A stretch of DNA of 64,000 nucleotides from Streptomyces sp. NBC_00663 (GTDB lineage Bacteria > Actinomycetota > Actinomycetes > Streptomycetales > Streptomycetaceae). Positions 35,826 to 44,336 of the stretch are shown here, piece by piece. The notes under the pieces were generated by a model that had not been told where the DNA came from, made no database searches, and saw only the letters and a list, made by a program, of their open reading frames with translations. A program made the translations under genes and the position numbers. The stretch spans positions 620,001 through 684,000 of the forward strand of contig NZ_CP109027.1 of the NCBI RefSeq assembly GCF_036226885.1, written 5' to 3'. Within the stretch, counting starts at the first letter, position 1. The number at the start of each line of letters is the position of its first letter.

Positions 35826-35841
35826 GCGGCCGGTCGGCCCC
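35826..35841. promoter_or_regulatory. Island palindrome without an obvious target gene
   Basis: GCGGCCGGTCGGCCCC, followed by a half-like copy GAGCGTTCGGCCCGT at 35843-35857, lies 40 bp after the CBS-BON stop. The next confident gene (GH65) is convergent and ends at 36208, so no intact gene starts downstream. The site may have served a lost gene or a short RNA. Confidence 0.5.
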
Positions 35842-35857
35842 GGAGCGTTCGGCCCGT

Positions 35858-36207
35858 CGTCGTGCGCCTGCTCGAAGAGCACTCGACCGGGCTGGGAGCG
35901 CGCGGGTCCGGCGCGGGCGCCGGCTCGTTGGTTGTGGCGGCGCGCGCGGCCCGGCGCGTGAGGTGCTCGGCGTCGGTATGCCGGTGAGCCCGCACGGGCT
36001 TCGGGCCGGTGTCGCGGGAGGAGGTCGCCGTCACGGTGGCCGTGTTCGGCGCGCCCGACTCCGGGAACCCGGCCCGCCCCACGCGGCTGCTGGTCCGGGC
36101 GGACCTCGACGCGCATCTCGTCTCCGAGATCCGGATCGCCCACGTGGACACGGACGGCCCAGGGAGCAGCAGCACCGACACCGCGGCATCCGCCGGCCGG
36201 CCGGGGT
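35858..36207. other. Intergenic region, possible gene remnant
   Basis: A plus-strand frame from about 36009 has a purine-rich GGGAGGAGG and reads VAVTVAVFGAPDSGNPARPT and on to HLVSEIRIAHVDTDG, but it then runs into low-complexity sequence antisense to the GH65 gene. It may be the remnant of the gene served by the palindrome at 35826. I do not recognise a family and do not call a gene. Confidence 0.35.
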
Positions 36208-38577
36208 TCACTCCGCCAGGTCCAGCCGCCCCGTCTCCCCCGGCGCCAGGCGTACCGCCCGGTCCGGCAGCCGCACGTCGATGGGGGTGGCGTCCGACGA
36301 CGGCACCGTGATCTCCAGTCGGCCGCGCTCCAGGTGCAGCCGTACTCCCCAGTGGCCCTGATAGCGCAGCTCGAAGCCGTACGAGGAGAGTTCCGGCAGC
36401 GGCACCGGGTCGAGCCACAGGGCTCCGCCCCGGGTCTCCAGGCCGGTCAGCCCGCGCTGGACCAGATCGAGCGTGCCGGCCATGGCGCCGAGGTGGATGC
36501 CCTCGCCGGTGGTGCCGCCCTGGACATCGGCGATGTCGCCCTGGAGGGCCTCCTGGCAGTACTTCCATGCCTCCGCGCGCCGCGCCCGGGCCAGCACCCA
36601 GCCGTGCACCAGGCCGCTGAGGGTGGAGCCGTGGCTGGTGCGGCGCAGGTAGTGGTCGACGGTCCGGCGCCAGGTCTCGTCGTCGAGCGGCAGCCCCAGC
36701 CGGCCGAACAGGCCCTGAAGTTCCGCCGGGGAGAACAGATAGCCGAGCATCAGCACGTCGGCCTGTTTGGATGCCTGGTAGCGGTTGACGGTGTCGCCCT
36801 CCGCCTCCAGGATCCGGTCCAGGCGCCGGATGTCGCCGTAGCGTCTGCGGTAGCCGTCCCAGTCGAGTTCGGCGAGATCTCCGTAGCCCTCGAACTGACT
36901 GATGACTCCGGCGTGGAAGGGCACGTGCAGGGTGCGCGAGACGTCCTCCCACAGCTCCAGCTCACCCCCGTCCAGCCCGGTCCGCTCGACCAGTTCACGG
37001 CGGCGGGGTTCGGGCAGGGCCCGCAACAGCTCCAGGGTGCGGGTCAGGACCCACGCGGCGGTGACATTGGTGTAGGCGTTGTCGTCGAGGCCGGGTGTGA
37101 TCGCGCCGGGGTACGCCTCGTGGTACTCGTCGGGGCCCACGACGCCCTTGATCCGGTGCCGGCCGAGACGGTCGTCGTAACCCGCCGAGTCGGCCCAGAA
37201 GCGGGCGATCTGGAGCAGCATCTCGGCGCCCTTGGTGTGCAGGAACTCCGTGTCGCCGCTGGCCTCGCAGTACTCCCAGATGTTGTAGGCGACGGCCGAG
37301 CCGACGTGGTGCTGAAGCCGGGAGTGGTCGGCCAGCCAACGGCCGGAACGCGGGTTGAGATGGAGCTGCTGGGTCTCCTCGCGGCCGTCGCTGCCGCTCT
37401 GCCACGGGTACATCGCCCCCTTGCGGCCCGCCCGTCGCGCTGCCGTGCAGGCCTGCTCCAGACGGCGGTGGCGGTAGCGCAGCAGAGCACGGGAGACCTC
37501 GGGGAAATGCAGATTCAAGTACGGCAGGACGAACAGCTCGTCCCAGAAGACGTGGCCGCGATATGCCTCGCCGTGCAGGCCCCGCGCGGGCACGCCGACA
37601 TCGAGGTCGGCGGTGTGCGGGGAGAGGGTCTGCAGCACATGGAACAGGTGCAGGCGCAGGATCCGGCCCGGCTCCCCGGCCACGTCCAGGGCCGCCCGGC
37701 ACCACAGCTGGTCCCAGGCGGTGAGGTGTGATTCGAGCAGTTCGTCGAAGCCCGGGGACCGTTCCACGCGGTCGACCGCGGCGGACAGCGGGTCGCTGAT
37801 CGCCGGGTCGCGCGAGGTGCGCAGGGCGACGGTCTTGTCCACGGTCGCGGTACGGCCGGGCGTCAGGGAGAGAGTCACCCGCTGGACCGCGCGGGGTGGT
37901 TCGTGCCGGGCGGTGACGATCCCGTCGGCGGTCAGCCGGGCCGCCATGGCGATGCGGATGTCCGAGGTGCGGGTGCGGCAGCGCAGCCACACGGTGTCCG
38001 GTCCGGCGGAGCCGGCGTGCACATGGGTGAGATGACGGCCGTCCAGGTCGCGGTACCGGGACACGCCCGCGTTGCTGACGCCGCCGTCGAGGGCCGCCTC
38101 GACATCCAGCTCCCCGGCGTAGCCTTCGGCCGTGAACTCGGTGCGCAGGACGGCGAGATGAGGATCGGCCATGTGCACGACGCGCTGCTGGCGCACCGCC
38201 AGCACCCGTTGCGCGCCAAGGTCGTAGCGGGTGTGCCGCTCCAGCATCCCGGAGGACAGGTGCAGGGTCAGCCGGTGACCGAGCAGCGGGGTGCCGTCGG
38301 GGGTGAGCCAGTCGCCACCGGGCAGCCGGAAGCGCAACGGCAACCAGTTGGGGACGTTGACCATGTCCTCGTTCTCGACCTCGCGGCCCGCGACCTCGGA
38401 GGTGAGCCGGTTGTAGCAGCCGGCGACATAGGTGCCCGGGTAGTGCACGCCGTCCGCCGCGCACTCGGGCAGTGCACCGCGGGTGGCGAAGCAGCCGTTG
38501 CCCAGCGTGCACAGCGACTCGCGCAGCCGTTCGTCTGCGGGCGTGTAGCCCTCGTACTCCCAGGTCCAGCCCGTCAC
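36208..38577 (-). CDS. Glycoside hydrolase family 65 phosphorylase
   Basis: A 789-residue GH65 enzyme, the family of maltose, trehalose, kojibiose and nigerose phosphorylases, which use phosphate to release beta-glucose 1-phosphate. Domain order is normal: N-terminal beta-sandwich (WEYEGYTPADERLRESLCTL), linker, (alpha/alpha)6 barrel with GHVFWDELFVLPYLNL and the catalytic Glu in GVVGPDEYHE near residue 480, and a C-terminal sheet. The GTG start overlaps (GTGA) the stop of the beta-phosphoglucomutase-like HAD gene, which would convert the product to glucose 6-phosphate. Phosphorolysis saves ATP, consistent with an energy-limited state. The disaccharide is not determinable here. Confidence 0.93.
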   Translation of the reverse strand: MTGWTWEYEGYTPADERLRESLCTLGNGCFATRGALPECAADGVHYPGTYVAGCYNRLTSEVAGREVENEDMVNVPNWLPLRFRLPGGDWLTPDGTPLLGHRLTLHLSSGMLERHTRYDLGAQRVLAVRQQRVVHMADPHLAVLRTEFTAEGYAGELDVEAALDGGVSNAGVSRYRDLDGRHLTHVHAGSAGPDTVWLRCRTRTSDIRIAMAARLTADGIVTARHEPPRAVQRVTLSLTPGRTATVDKTVALRTSRDPAISDPLSAAVDRVERSPGFDELLESHLTAWDQLWCRAALDVAGEPGRILRLHLFHVLQTLSPHTADLDVGVPARGLHGEAYRGHVFWDELFVLPYLNLHFPEVSRALLRYRHRRLEQACTAARRAGRKGAMYPWQSGSDGREETQQLHLNPRSGRWLADHSRLQHHVGSAVAYNIWEYCEASGDTEFLHTKGAEMLLQIARFWADSAGYDDRLGRHRIKGVVGPDEYHEAYPGAITPGLDDNAYTNVTAAWVLTRTLELLRALPEPRRRELVERTGLDGGELELWEDVSRTLHVPFHAGVISQFEGYGDLAELDWDGYRRRYGDIRRLDRILEAEGDTVNRYQASKQADVLMLGYLFSPAELQGLFGRLGLPLDDETWRRTVDHYLRRTSHGSTLSGLVHGWVLARARRAEAWKYCQEALQGDIADVQGGTTGEGIHLGAMAGTLDLVQRGLTGLETRGGALWLDPVPLPELSSYGFELRYQGHWGVRLHLERGRLEITVPSSDATPIDVRLPDRAVRLAPGETGRLDLAE

Positions 38578-39353
38578 TTCGACTCCCCTGCCACGACCAG
38601 TTCCGCGAGATCCCGTACGACGACATCGGCGCCGCTGTGCCGCAGTGCGGCGCCCGATTCCCCGGTGGCGGCGCGATCCACACCGACCACGAGGGCGAAG
38701 CCGCCCCGACGGCCCGCTTCGACTCCGGCCAGGGCGTCCTCCACGACGGCGGCCCGATCCGCGGGGACACCGAGGCGCCGTACCGCCTCCAGGAACAGGT
38801 CGGGCCTGGGCTTGCCGGGCAGGGCGAGCCGGGCGGCCTCGCCGCCGTCCACGAGCGCGTCGAACAGGTCCAGCACCCCGGCGTGGTCGAGCAGCTCCCC
38901 GGCGTGCCGGGACGCGGAGGCGGCCGCGACGGGCACCCCCGCCCGGCGCAGGGCACGCACCAGGCGGACGGTGCCCGGGTAGGCGTCGACGCCGTGTGCG
39001 CGCAGCCGCTCGGTGAACAGCCGCTCCTTGTCCGCGGCGACGGCCCGCACGGTGTCCTCGGACGGATCGAGGCCCCGGGAGGCGAGGAAGGCGGCGGCGC
39101 CGTCGAGGCGGGACTTTCCGTCCACGTGGCGCAGATAGTCGTCCCGCACGTCGAACGGCCGCCGCTGGGCGGGGTCCGCGGGCGGATGCGCGCGCAGGAA
39201 GGCGTCGAGGGCCGTCTTCCATGCCGCGGCGTGCACCCGGGCCGAGTCGGTGATCACTCCGTCGGTGTCGAAGACGACGGCCCGGATGTCCCGCAGGACG
39301 GGGGCGACCCGCTCGTCGGGGTCCGTGTGGGTGCGCGGGCGGCGCACGGTCAC
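38574..39353 (-). CDS. HAD hydrolase, beta-phosphoglucomutase-like
   Basis: A 259-residue HAD-superfamily protein. Catalytic motif I is VVFDTDGVITDSA (first Asp replaced from the usual DxD to D-T-D, as in this family), motif II is AAASASRHA, Lys in ALPGKPRPDLFLEA, and motif IV is VVEDALAGVEAG. With the GH65 phosphorylase it forms a beta-glucose 1-phosphate to glucose 6-phosphate pair. GTG 39353 overlaps the usp stop (GTGA). No good ribosome-binding site is seen, so translational coupling is likely; a start slightly downstream is possible. Confidence 0.87.
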   Translation of the reverse strand: MTVRRPRTHTDPDERVAPVLRDIRAVVFDTDGVITDSARVHAAAWKTALDAFLRAHPPADPAQRRPFDVRDDYLRHVDGKSRLDGAAAFLASRGLDPSEDTVRAVAADKERLFTERLRAHGVDAYPGTVRLVRALRRAGVPVAAASASRHAGELLDHAGVLDLFDALVDGGEAARLALPGKPRPDLFLEAVRRLGVPADRAAVVEDALAGVEAGRRGGFALVVGVDRAATGESGAALRHSGADVVVRDLAELVVAGESK

Positions 39354-40228
39354 ACCGGCTGCGGGACGATGGCGACCGGGCACTGGGCGTGGTGCAGCAA
39401 CGTGTGTCCCACCCGGCCGAGTTGGAGCCCGAAGTGGCCGGTCGCGCGACGCGCCCCGATGATCACGAGGTCGGCGGCCGCCGACCGGTTCAGCAGCACC
39501 TTGCGGGCCGGCCCTTCCACGGTGGCGCGGCGTACGCGCACTCCCGGATGGTCGGCCGCGGCGTCGAGCAGCGCCGCGTCGAGCAGCGTGGAGGCCTGCT
39601 CGGCGTGTTCGTGGCCCGCGTGTCCGGCGGCCGGCGGCGGGTGGTCGGCCGTCTCGTGCTCCGGACGGCGCCAGGCGCGTACGACGTCCAGGGTGCACCG
39701 GCGTGCCTCGGCCTCGCGGAAGGCGAACCGCACGGCCTCACCGGAGGCGGCGGGATCGCCGACGCCGAGCAGGATCCGCTCGTGAGTGCCCTCGCGGCTT
39801 GCGCGGTCGCCGCGGACCACGATCACCGGGCAGTGGGCGCGGGCCGCCACGGTCAGGCCGACCGAGCCGAGGAGCAGTCCCTGGAACGCACCGCGGCCGC
39901 GGCTGCCGGTCACCAGGGCCGAGGCCCCGAGCCCCTCGCGCAGCAGCGCGTCGACGGCCTCGTCGGGGACCACCTCGGTGAACACCTTGACCTCGGGGTG
40001 GCGACGGCGGGCACGTTCCGCCGCGATGCCGACGACGTCGTCGGCCATCACCTGATCGGACGGCCGGTCCGGGTCCGTGGACGGCAGGACGCCCTCGTAG
40101 CGCTCCCACAGCGACGCGTACACCAGGCGCAACGGCAGCCCGTGCCGGGCCGCCTCGTCCGCGGCCCAGTCGACCGCCGACAGACTCGACTCCGATCCGT
40201 CCACACCCACGACCAGGGGCAGCTCCAT
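39350..40228 (-). CDS. Universal stress protein, tandem UspA domains
   Basis: A 292-residue two-domain Usp. Domain 1 (MELPLVVGVDGSESSLSAVD) has loop TGSRGRGAFQGLLLGSVGLT; domain 2 (ILLGVGDPAASGEAVRFAFR) has loop IGARRATGHFGLQLGRVGHT. It is closest to the Usp at 29998. It heads a usp-HAD-GH65 operon with overlapping genes, placing sugar phosphorolysis under the same control as the stress proteins. Confidence 0.92.
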   Translation of the reverse strand: MELPLVVGVDGSESSLSAVDWAADEAARHGLPLRLVYASLWERYEGVLPSTDPDRPSDQVMADDVVGIAAERARRRHPEVKVFTEVVPDEAVDALLREGLGASALVTGSRGRGAFQGLLLGSVGLTVAARAHCPVIVVRGDRASREGTHERILLGVGDPAASGEAVRFAFREAEARRCTLDVVRAWRRPEHETADHPPPAAGHAGHEHAEQASTLLDAALLDAAADHPGVRVRRATVEGPARKVLLNRSAAADLVIIGARRATGHFGLQLGRVGHTLLHHAQCPVAIVPQPV

Positions 40229-40333
40229 GCCTTCCACCGCCTTGTGTCGGGCTGCATCGTCGCAGCGCGGAACTCCACTCTCACCGTCCCACGCGCGGGC
40301 GCGCCACAGGAGGGGTGGATCGGGCCCTGACGG

Positions 40334-40348
40334 GGGACGTTCGGCCCC
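40334..40348. promoter_or_regulatory. Island palindrome
   Basis: GGGACGTTCGGCCCC lies 106 bp before the usp-HAD-GH65 operon and about 36 bp before the DUF4389 remnant. It keeps both arms but has a mismatch (GAC for GCC) on the left. Confidence 0.5.
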
Positions 40349-40383
40349 TGGGCCGGGCCGCGCCACCCCGAGAAGCCGCGGGC

Positions 40384-40620
40384 AACTACCCCGCCCACTG
40401 GGACCTGGAGTACCCCGAGCAGTTGTCCAGAGGGCTGGTCCTGGTGAAGTGGTGGCTGCTCGCCGTCCCCCAGTACCTGGTGCTCGGCATCATCATGGGC
40501 GGCGGCGGTTCCTGTGGGCGTCGAGCGGGCTCGTGGGACTCCTCGCCTTCTCCGCGGGCGTCGCCCTGTTGAACCGGAGTCCCTGCCGTGATCACCGCAC
40601 TGGTCTCGGTCTTCCTGTGA
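40384..40620 (+). pseudogene. Frameshifted, truncated DUF4389 membrane protein
   Basis: One frame reads NYPAHWDLEYPEQLSRGLVL then KWWLLAVPQYLVLGIIMGGGG, the conserved start of DUF4389 proteins. After about 40500 the continuation WASSGLVGLLAFSAGVALL is in a different frame, and the usual second half (RYPRPLFD-type segment and last TM) is absent. A single frameshift plus truncation explains this. It lies beside an island palindrome, so it probably once belonged to the regulon. Confidence 0.6.
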
Positions 40621-40806
40621 CCTGGCCGGCCTCGCTCGAACAGCCCGCGCGCCGCGTGCCGAGGTCGTGGCCGTCCGCGCCCGGGCGCCTGCCGGTCCTC
40701 GGCTCACCCCCTACGCCCCCGTGTCGGCCCGGCCGCCGCCCGCCGAGCAGCGTATCGAGGCCGCGCAACGGCCGGCCTCGACGCCGCGATCCATAGACTG
40801 GCCGTC

Positions 40807-41085
40807 ATGGACGAGACCGAGACGTGGGAGACCGTCTGCCGGGTGTGCGGACACGACGACGCCGATGTGTTCTGGGCGGACGGGTGGCCGACGGCAGAGA
40901 TCTGCTCCTGCTGCGGCAATGAGTCCGACGTCGGCGACGACAGCGTCGCGGGCCTGCGCAACTACCGCGGATACTGGGTCGGTCAGGGTGCCCCTTGGCA
41001 GAGTCCCCGTGCGGAACGCAAGCACCGGAGTCAGGGCTGGGATCTGCTGCGTCAGTTGGCGAACATCCCCGAGCAGTGGCGCTGA
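40807..41085 (+). CDS. Small Cys-rich hypothetical protein
   Basis: A 92-residue protein with two CxxC pairs, TVCRVCGHDDADVFW and EICSCCGNESDVGDD, likely forming one zinc knuckle near the N-terminus. The rest is rich in Trp and Arg (NYRGYWVGQGAPW, KHRSQGWDLLRQL). I do not recognise a named function. A toxin-immunity or small regulatory role cannot be decided from the sequence. There is no clear island palindrome upstream. Confidence 0.6.
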   Translation: MDETETWETVCRVCGHDDADVFWADGWPTAEICSCCGNESDVGDDSVAGLRNYRGYWVGQGAPWQSPRAERKHRSQGWDLLRQLANIPEQWR

Positions 41086-41160
41086 GCCGCGAGATGCACG
41101 CCGGTCGGCACGGCGCGAGGGCAGGCCGGCACCGAGGCGGGTGCGCGCCTCGGTCACCCA

Positions 41161-41279
41161 GCACAGAGCCGCCCGGCGCAGAGTCGGCCGGCGCAGAGTC
41201 GCTCAGCGCAGAGCCGCTCCGCAGAAGCCGCTCAGTAGGAAGCCGCTTCGTGGGAAGCCGCTCGGCGGAGCGTCGCTCA
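41161..41279 (+). repeat. Tandem array of eight 15-bp units
   Basis: Units such as gcgcagagtcggccg, gcgcagagtcgctca, gcgcagagccgctcc and gtgggaagccgctcg follow head to tail; one of the eight is 14 bp. The unit equals five codons, so open frames through it look like pentapeptide repeats, but none has a credible start. It lies between a small plus-strand gene and the end of the convergent membrane peptide gene. Confidence 0.75.
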
Positions 41280-41483
41280 ACATGAGACGGAGGTGCGGTG
41301 GTCCGTGCTCCGGACGCGGGGCGGGGTCTGCTCCGGCCCCGTCGGCGGGCGGTGTGCGCGGCGGTTGATCCGGCGCAGCGCCAGCTCGTCGAAGAACGCG
41401 GCGAGCGCGAAGGTGAGCCCCATCGCCGCGAACAGCAGCAGGGTGAACCTCTCCCAGAACTCCGGCGTCAGACTCGTACCCAC
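41277..41483 (-). CDS. Small single-TM membrane protein
   Basis: A 68-residue protein starting at GTG 41483. A short amphipathic start (GTSLTPEFWERF) runs into one TM helix (TLLLFAAMGLTFALAAFF), then a basic tail (LALRRINRRAHRPP) and a hydrophilic C-terminus that runs into the 15-bp repeat array. Family unknown. Two island palindromes lie 95 and 134 bp upstream, so it is probably regulon-controlled. Confidence 0.55.
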   Translation of the reverse strand: MGTSLTPEFWERFTLLLFAAMGLTFALAAFFDELALRRINRRAHRPPTGPEQTPPRVRSTDHRTSVSC

Positions 41484-41577
41484 TGTCCTCGCCCCCTCCT
41501 CGGTCGGCGTTGTCTCCCTCACACCTCCAGCAGACCGCGCCGGCGCACAAAACGCATGAGCCGGACGGCCCGGACCC

Positions 41578-41594
41578 GGGGCCATGGCGGCCCT
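41578..41594. promoter_or_regulatory. Island palindrome (loose)
   Basis: GGGGCCATGGCGGCCCT, 95 bp before the small membrane protein start; one extra base separates the arms relative to the consensus. Confidence 0.4.
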
Positions 41595-41616
41595 TGCCGC
41601 ACGCCTGCGGCGGTCC

Positions 41617-41634
41617 GAGGGCCGACCGGCCACT
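41617..41634. promoter_or_regulatory. Island palindrome
   Basis: GAGGGCCGACCGGCCACT (minus strand AGTGGCCGGTCGGCCCTC) lies 134 bp before the small membrane protein and 56 bp after the end of the metallo-beta-lactamase gene. Confidence 0.5.
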
Positions 41635-41689
41635 TCTGGCCGGCCGGATGCCCTGCCGACCACCCCCTGCGAGGCGCCCCCGGTCCCCG

Positions 41690-43129
41690 TCAGCGGACCA
41701 GCACCCGCTCCCCCGAGCGCGGCACGACCGCCGTCCAGCCCAGCGTCCCGTCGATCCGGTCGCGCAGGGCGGCGGCCGCGTCCGGCTCACCGTGGACCAG
41801 GTAGGTGGCGTGCGGAGCGGGGGCGTCACGCAGCCAGTCGACGAGCTGCCCGGTGTCGGCATGGGCCGAGAAGTGCGGCACGTTCGCGATCTGGGCGCGT
41901 ACCGGAACGTACTCCCCGAACATCTTCAGCACCTGGGCGCCGTCGACGAGGTCCCGGGCGCGCGTGCCCTGCGCGGCGAAGCCCACCACGACGACCGCGT
42001 TGCGCGGGTCGGGCAGCAGGCGGCGCAGATGATGCACGACCCGTCCGCCGGTCGCCATGCCGGACGACGAGACGATGACGGCGGGTCCGCCGGTGTGTCC
42101 GAGGTCGAGGGACTCCTGGAGCGAGCGGACGGTGTGGAACGGCTCGGAGCCGAGTGCGGCCACGCCGCCCGCGGTCACCTCGGGGCGGAGCTCGGGAGCC
42201 TTCATCAGGGCGGCGTCCCGGTAGACGTCGAGGGCGGACAGGGCCATCGGACTGTCGACGTACACCGGCACGGCGGCCGGGAGCACGCCGGCGCGGCGCA
42301 GCTCGGCGAGCTCGTGCAGGACCACCTCGGTGCGGTCCAGGGCGAAGGCCGGTACGACGACGGTCCCGCCGCGTGCCAGGGTGCGGCCCAGTACCTCGGC
42401 GAAGCGCGCCCGGCCCGCCTCCTCCTCGTGCCATCGGTTGCCGTAGGTGGACTCCATCAGCAGGACGTCCGCCCCGGAGAAGGGCTCCGGCGGCAGCAGC
42501 AGCGGATGGCCGGGACGGCCGAGGTCTCCGCTGACGGCGAGGGTGTGTCCGTCCTCCAGGGTGAGATGCGCCCAGGCGGAGCCGAGAATGTGACCGGCGG
42601 GGTGCAGCGTGAGCCCGGTCCCGGGGGCGATGTCGACCGGGGTGTGGACGGGAACGGGGTCGAGCAGCTTCAGGGTGCGGTCTACGTCCGAGTCGTCGTA
42701 CAGGGGCCGGGCGGGGTGGTGCTTGGACCAGCCGTGTTCGTTGGCGTGGTGGGCGGCCTCCAGCTGGAGCCTGGCGCTGTCCCGCAGCACGATCTCCATC
42801 AGCCGGGCGGTGAACTGTGTCGTCACGATCCGCCCCCGGAAGCCGTGCCGCGCCAGCCGCGGCAGGTAACCGCAGTGGTCCAGGTGGGCGTGGGTGACGA
42901 CGACCGTCTCGATGTCCGCGCCGTCGCAGGGCAGTTCGCGCCAGTTGCGCCGGCGTAGGTCGGCCAGGCCCTGGAAGAGCCCGCAGTCGACGAGGACACG
43001 CGCGCGGTCGCTCTCGACGAGGAACTTGCTGCCGGTCACCGTGCCCACTCCGCCGAGGAACGTCAGCAGTGCCGGCCGTGAACGCGTCGCGGCGTGCCGC
43101 TCCTCCGGTCCCGCTACCCCTGTGATCAT
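41690..43129 (-). CDS. Beta-CASP metallo-beta-lactamase (RNase/CPSF-like)
   Basis: A 479-residue MBL-fold protein. Zinc ligands are in [16 protein letters not shown] near residue 78 (H-x-H-x-D-H), [10 protein letters not shown] and [10 protein letters not shown]. The beta-CASP insertion has [13 protein letters not shown] and [20 protein letters not shown], and the C-terminal His is in [12 protein letters not shown]. These are the motifs of CPSF73-like ribonucleases, so an RNA-processing role is likely. This fits RNA stabilisation or turnover in dormancy but is unproven. AGGAG precedes the ATG; the island palindrome upstream is unusually close (20 bp). Confidence 0.92.
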   Translation of the reverse strand: MITGVAGPEERHAATRSRPALLTFLGGVGTVTGSKFLVESDRARVLVDCGLFQGLADLRRRNWRELPCDGADIETVVVTHAHLDHCGYLPRLARHGFRGRIVTTQFTARLMEIVLRDSARLQLEAAHHANEHGWSKHHPARPLYDDSDVDRTLKLLDPVPVHTPVDIAPGTGLTLHPAGHILGSAWAHLTLEDGHTLAVSGDLGRPGHPLLLPPEPFSGADVLLMESTYGNRWHEEEAGRARFAEVLGRTLARGGTVVVPAFALDRTEVVLHELAELRRAGVLPAAVPVYVDSPMALSALDVYRDAALMKAPELRPEVTAGGVAALGSEPFHTVRSLQESLDLGHTGGPAVIVSSSGMATGGRVVHHLRRLLPDPRNAVVVVGFAAQGTRARDLVDGAQVLKMFGEYVPVRAQIANVPHFSAHADTGQLVDWLRDAPAPHATYLVHGEPDAAAALRDRIDGTLGWTAVVPRSGERVLVR

Positions 43130-43148
43130 GAGGTCTCTCTCCTTCGGG

Positions 43149-43165
43149 AGGGGCCGATCGGCCCT
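43149..43165. promoter_or_regulatory. Island palindrome unusually close to a start codon
   Basis: AGGGGCCGATCGGCCCT is a near-perfect copy but is only 20 bp before the metallo-beta-lactamase ATG, whereas most copies are 60-110 bp away. It may lie at or just upstream of a short leader, or act with a different geometry. Confidence 0.6.
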
Positions 43166-43299
43166 GGTGACGCTCCGGGCGAAGTGGTCTGCCGAAGGTA
43201 CGGAAGGGACCCGGGGCGACGCGGGGAAGCGGCCGTCAGCCGCGCACCGCGCCCTCAGGCTCCGCGAGAAGCGGGGGCGTCCTTTCCGCCCTCTCGTGC

Positions 43300-44022
43300 T
43301 CACGTCCTCCCGATCGGCCCGTCGGACCGTTCGGGCTGCGGGTGGTCCTCCGGATCCGGGTCGAGGACCGGCCGCCGGGGCGGACCCATGAGCGCGCAGT
43401 CCACGTCCACCACCCCCTCCACGGCCCGTGCGAGCCGTACGGCGATGGGGACGAGGCCGGTGTCCCGGATCCGGCCCGCCAGGGCGACGACCCCGTCCCG
43501 CACCTCCACCCGCACCGGGTCCAGCGGGTCGGGGAAGAGCGGCTCGACCACCTCTCGGCGCACTTCCTGGGCGATGTCCGCGTCGGTGCGCAGAAACACC
43601 TTGAGCAGGTCGGTGCGGCTGACGATGCCCGTCAGGAGGCCGGCGCCGTCGACGACCGGCAGATGTTTGACCTGGTGCCGGGCCATGATCCGGGCGGCCC
43701 GGGCGAGGCTCGCGTCCGCGTCGACGGTGACGGCGGGTGCCGTCATCAGCTCGCCCGCGGTGCGTGCCTGGGCCCGGGCGAGGGCCTCGGGGCGGTGCAG
43801 GCGGGTGTCCGGGTCGGGGTCGTGGGCACGGAACTCCTCCTTGGGCAGCAGATCGGCCTCGGAGACGACGCCCACGACCCGGTGCGCGTCGTCGATCACG
43901 GGCAGGGCGCTGATCTGCCGGCGCCGCATGGCCTTCACGATGTCCTTGAAGGTCGTGGTGCTCCCGAGGGCGACCACCGTGCGGGTCATCACCTCGCTCA
44001 CGTGACGGGGGGTGCTGTACAT
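43300..44022 (-). CDS. CBS-CBS-BON protein
   Basis: A 240-residue protein: CBS1 ([20 protein letters not shown] to [14 protein letters not shown]), CBS2 ([20 protein letters not shown] to [14 protein letters not shown]) and BON ([20 protein letters not shown] ... [13 protein letters not shown]). A Pro/Asp-rich tail not seen in the paralogues follows. CGGAGG precedes the ATG. It lies upstream of the metallo-beta-lactamase gene on the same strand, with a separate promoter-like palindrome each. Confidence 0.88.
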   Translation of the reverse strand: MYSTPRHVSEVMTRTVVALGSTTTFKDIVKAMRRRQISALPVIDDAHRVVGVVSEADLLPKEEFRAHDPDPDTRLHRPEALARAQARTAGELMTAPAVTVDADASLARAARIMARHQVKHLPVVDGAGLLTGIVSRTDLLKVFLRTDADIAQEVRREVVEPLFPDPLDPVRVEVRDGVVALAGRIRDTGLVPIAVRLARAVEGVVDVDCALMGPPRRPVLDPDPEDHPQPERSDGPIGRT

Positions 44023-44103
44023 GAGGGCCTCCGGCGGTGCTCGGCGATCGTCGCGGGGACGACCTCTGTCTCCAGACTGGGGGCAGCGGACCGCCGGGGG
44101 CTT

Positions 44104-44117
44104 GGGCCGACCGGCCC
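44104..44117. promoter_or_regulatory. Island palindrome
   Basis: GGGCCGACCGGCCC (minus strand GGGCCGGTCGGCCC, the exact consensus) lies 82 bp before the CBS-BON start. Confidence 0.7.
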
Positions 44118-44213
44118 TCGTCAAGGGCCCTGACAGGGCAATCACGCCGGCCGCGTGACGGCCCCGCCCCGGTCGGCCCGGCGTCCGCACACGCCCCCTG
44201 CGGCGGTGCCCGA

Positions 44214-44230
44214 AGGGGCCGGTCGGCCCT
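44214..44230. promoter_or_regulatory. Island palindrome, first of three before a usp gene
   Basis: AGGGGCCGGTCGGCCCT is an exact consensus copy, 107 bp before the plus-strand usp. It is the distal member of a triple cluster spaced about 17-22 bp. Confidence 0.7.
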
Positions 44231-44235
44231 GTGTC

Positions 44236-44252
44236 GGGCCGGGTCAGCCCCT
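44236..44252. promoter_or_regulatory. Island palindrome, second of three before a usp gene
   Basis: GGGCCGGGTCAGCCCCT, 85 bp before the usp start, has one inserted base in the centre relative to the consensus. Confidence 0.55.
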
Positions 44253-44266
44253 GACCGTGTCGGCCC
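44253..44266. promoter_or_regulatory. Island palindrome, third of three before a usp gene
   Basis: GACCGTGTCGGCCC, 71 bp before the usp start, directly abuts the previous copy and keeps mainly the right arm. Confidence 0.4.
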
Positions 44267-44336
44267 CCTGCGGGCACGCTGGTGATGAAGGGTCCGCACA
44301 CCAGCGCGCGGACACGAATACGGGGAGGTGGGGTCC

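Noticed and set aside
36009..36311. Plus-strand small gene with a purine-rich ribosome-binding site
   Set aside because: It overlaps the end of GH65 in antisense and dissolves into low-complexity sequence; no family recognised.
41178..41285. Pentapeptide-repeat protein in the 15-bp repeat region
   Set aside because: The repeats are DNA-level tandem units; no frame through them has a credible start or the A(D/N)LXX pattern.
43300..43330. Island-type palindrome GATCGGCCCGTCGGACCGTTCGGG
   Set aside because: It lies inside the C-terminal coding region of the CBS-BON gene with no start downstream in range; probably codon-composition chance.
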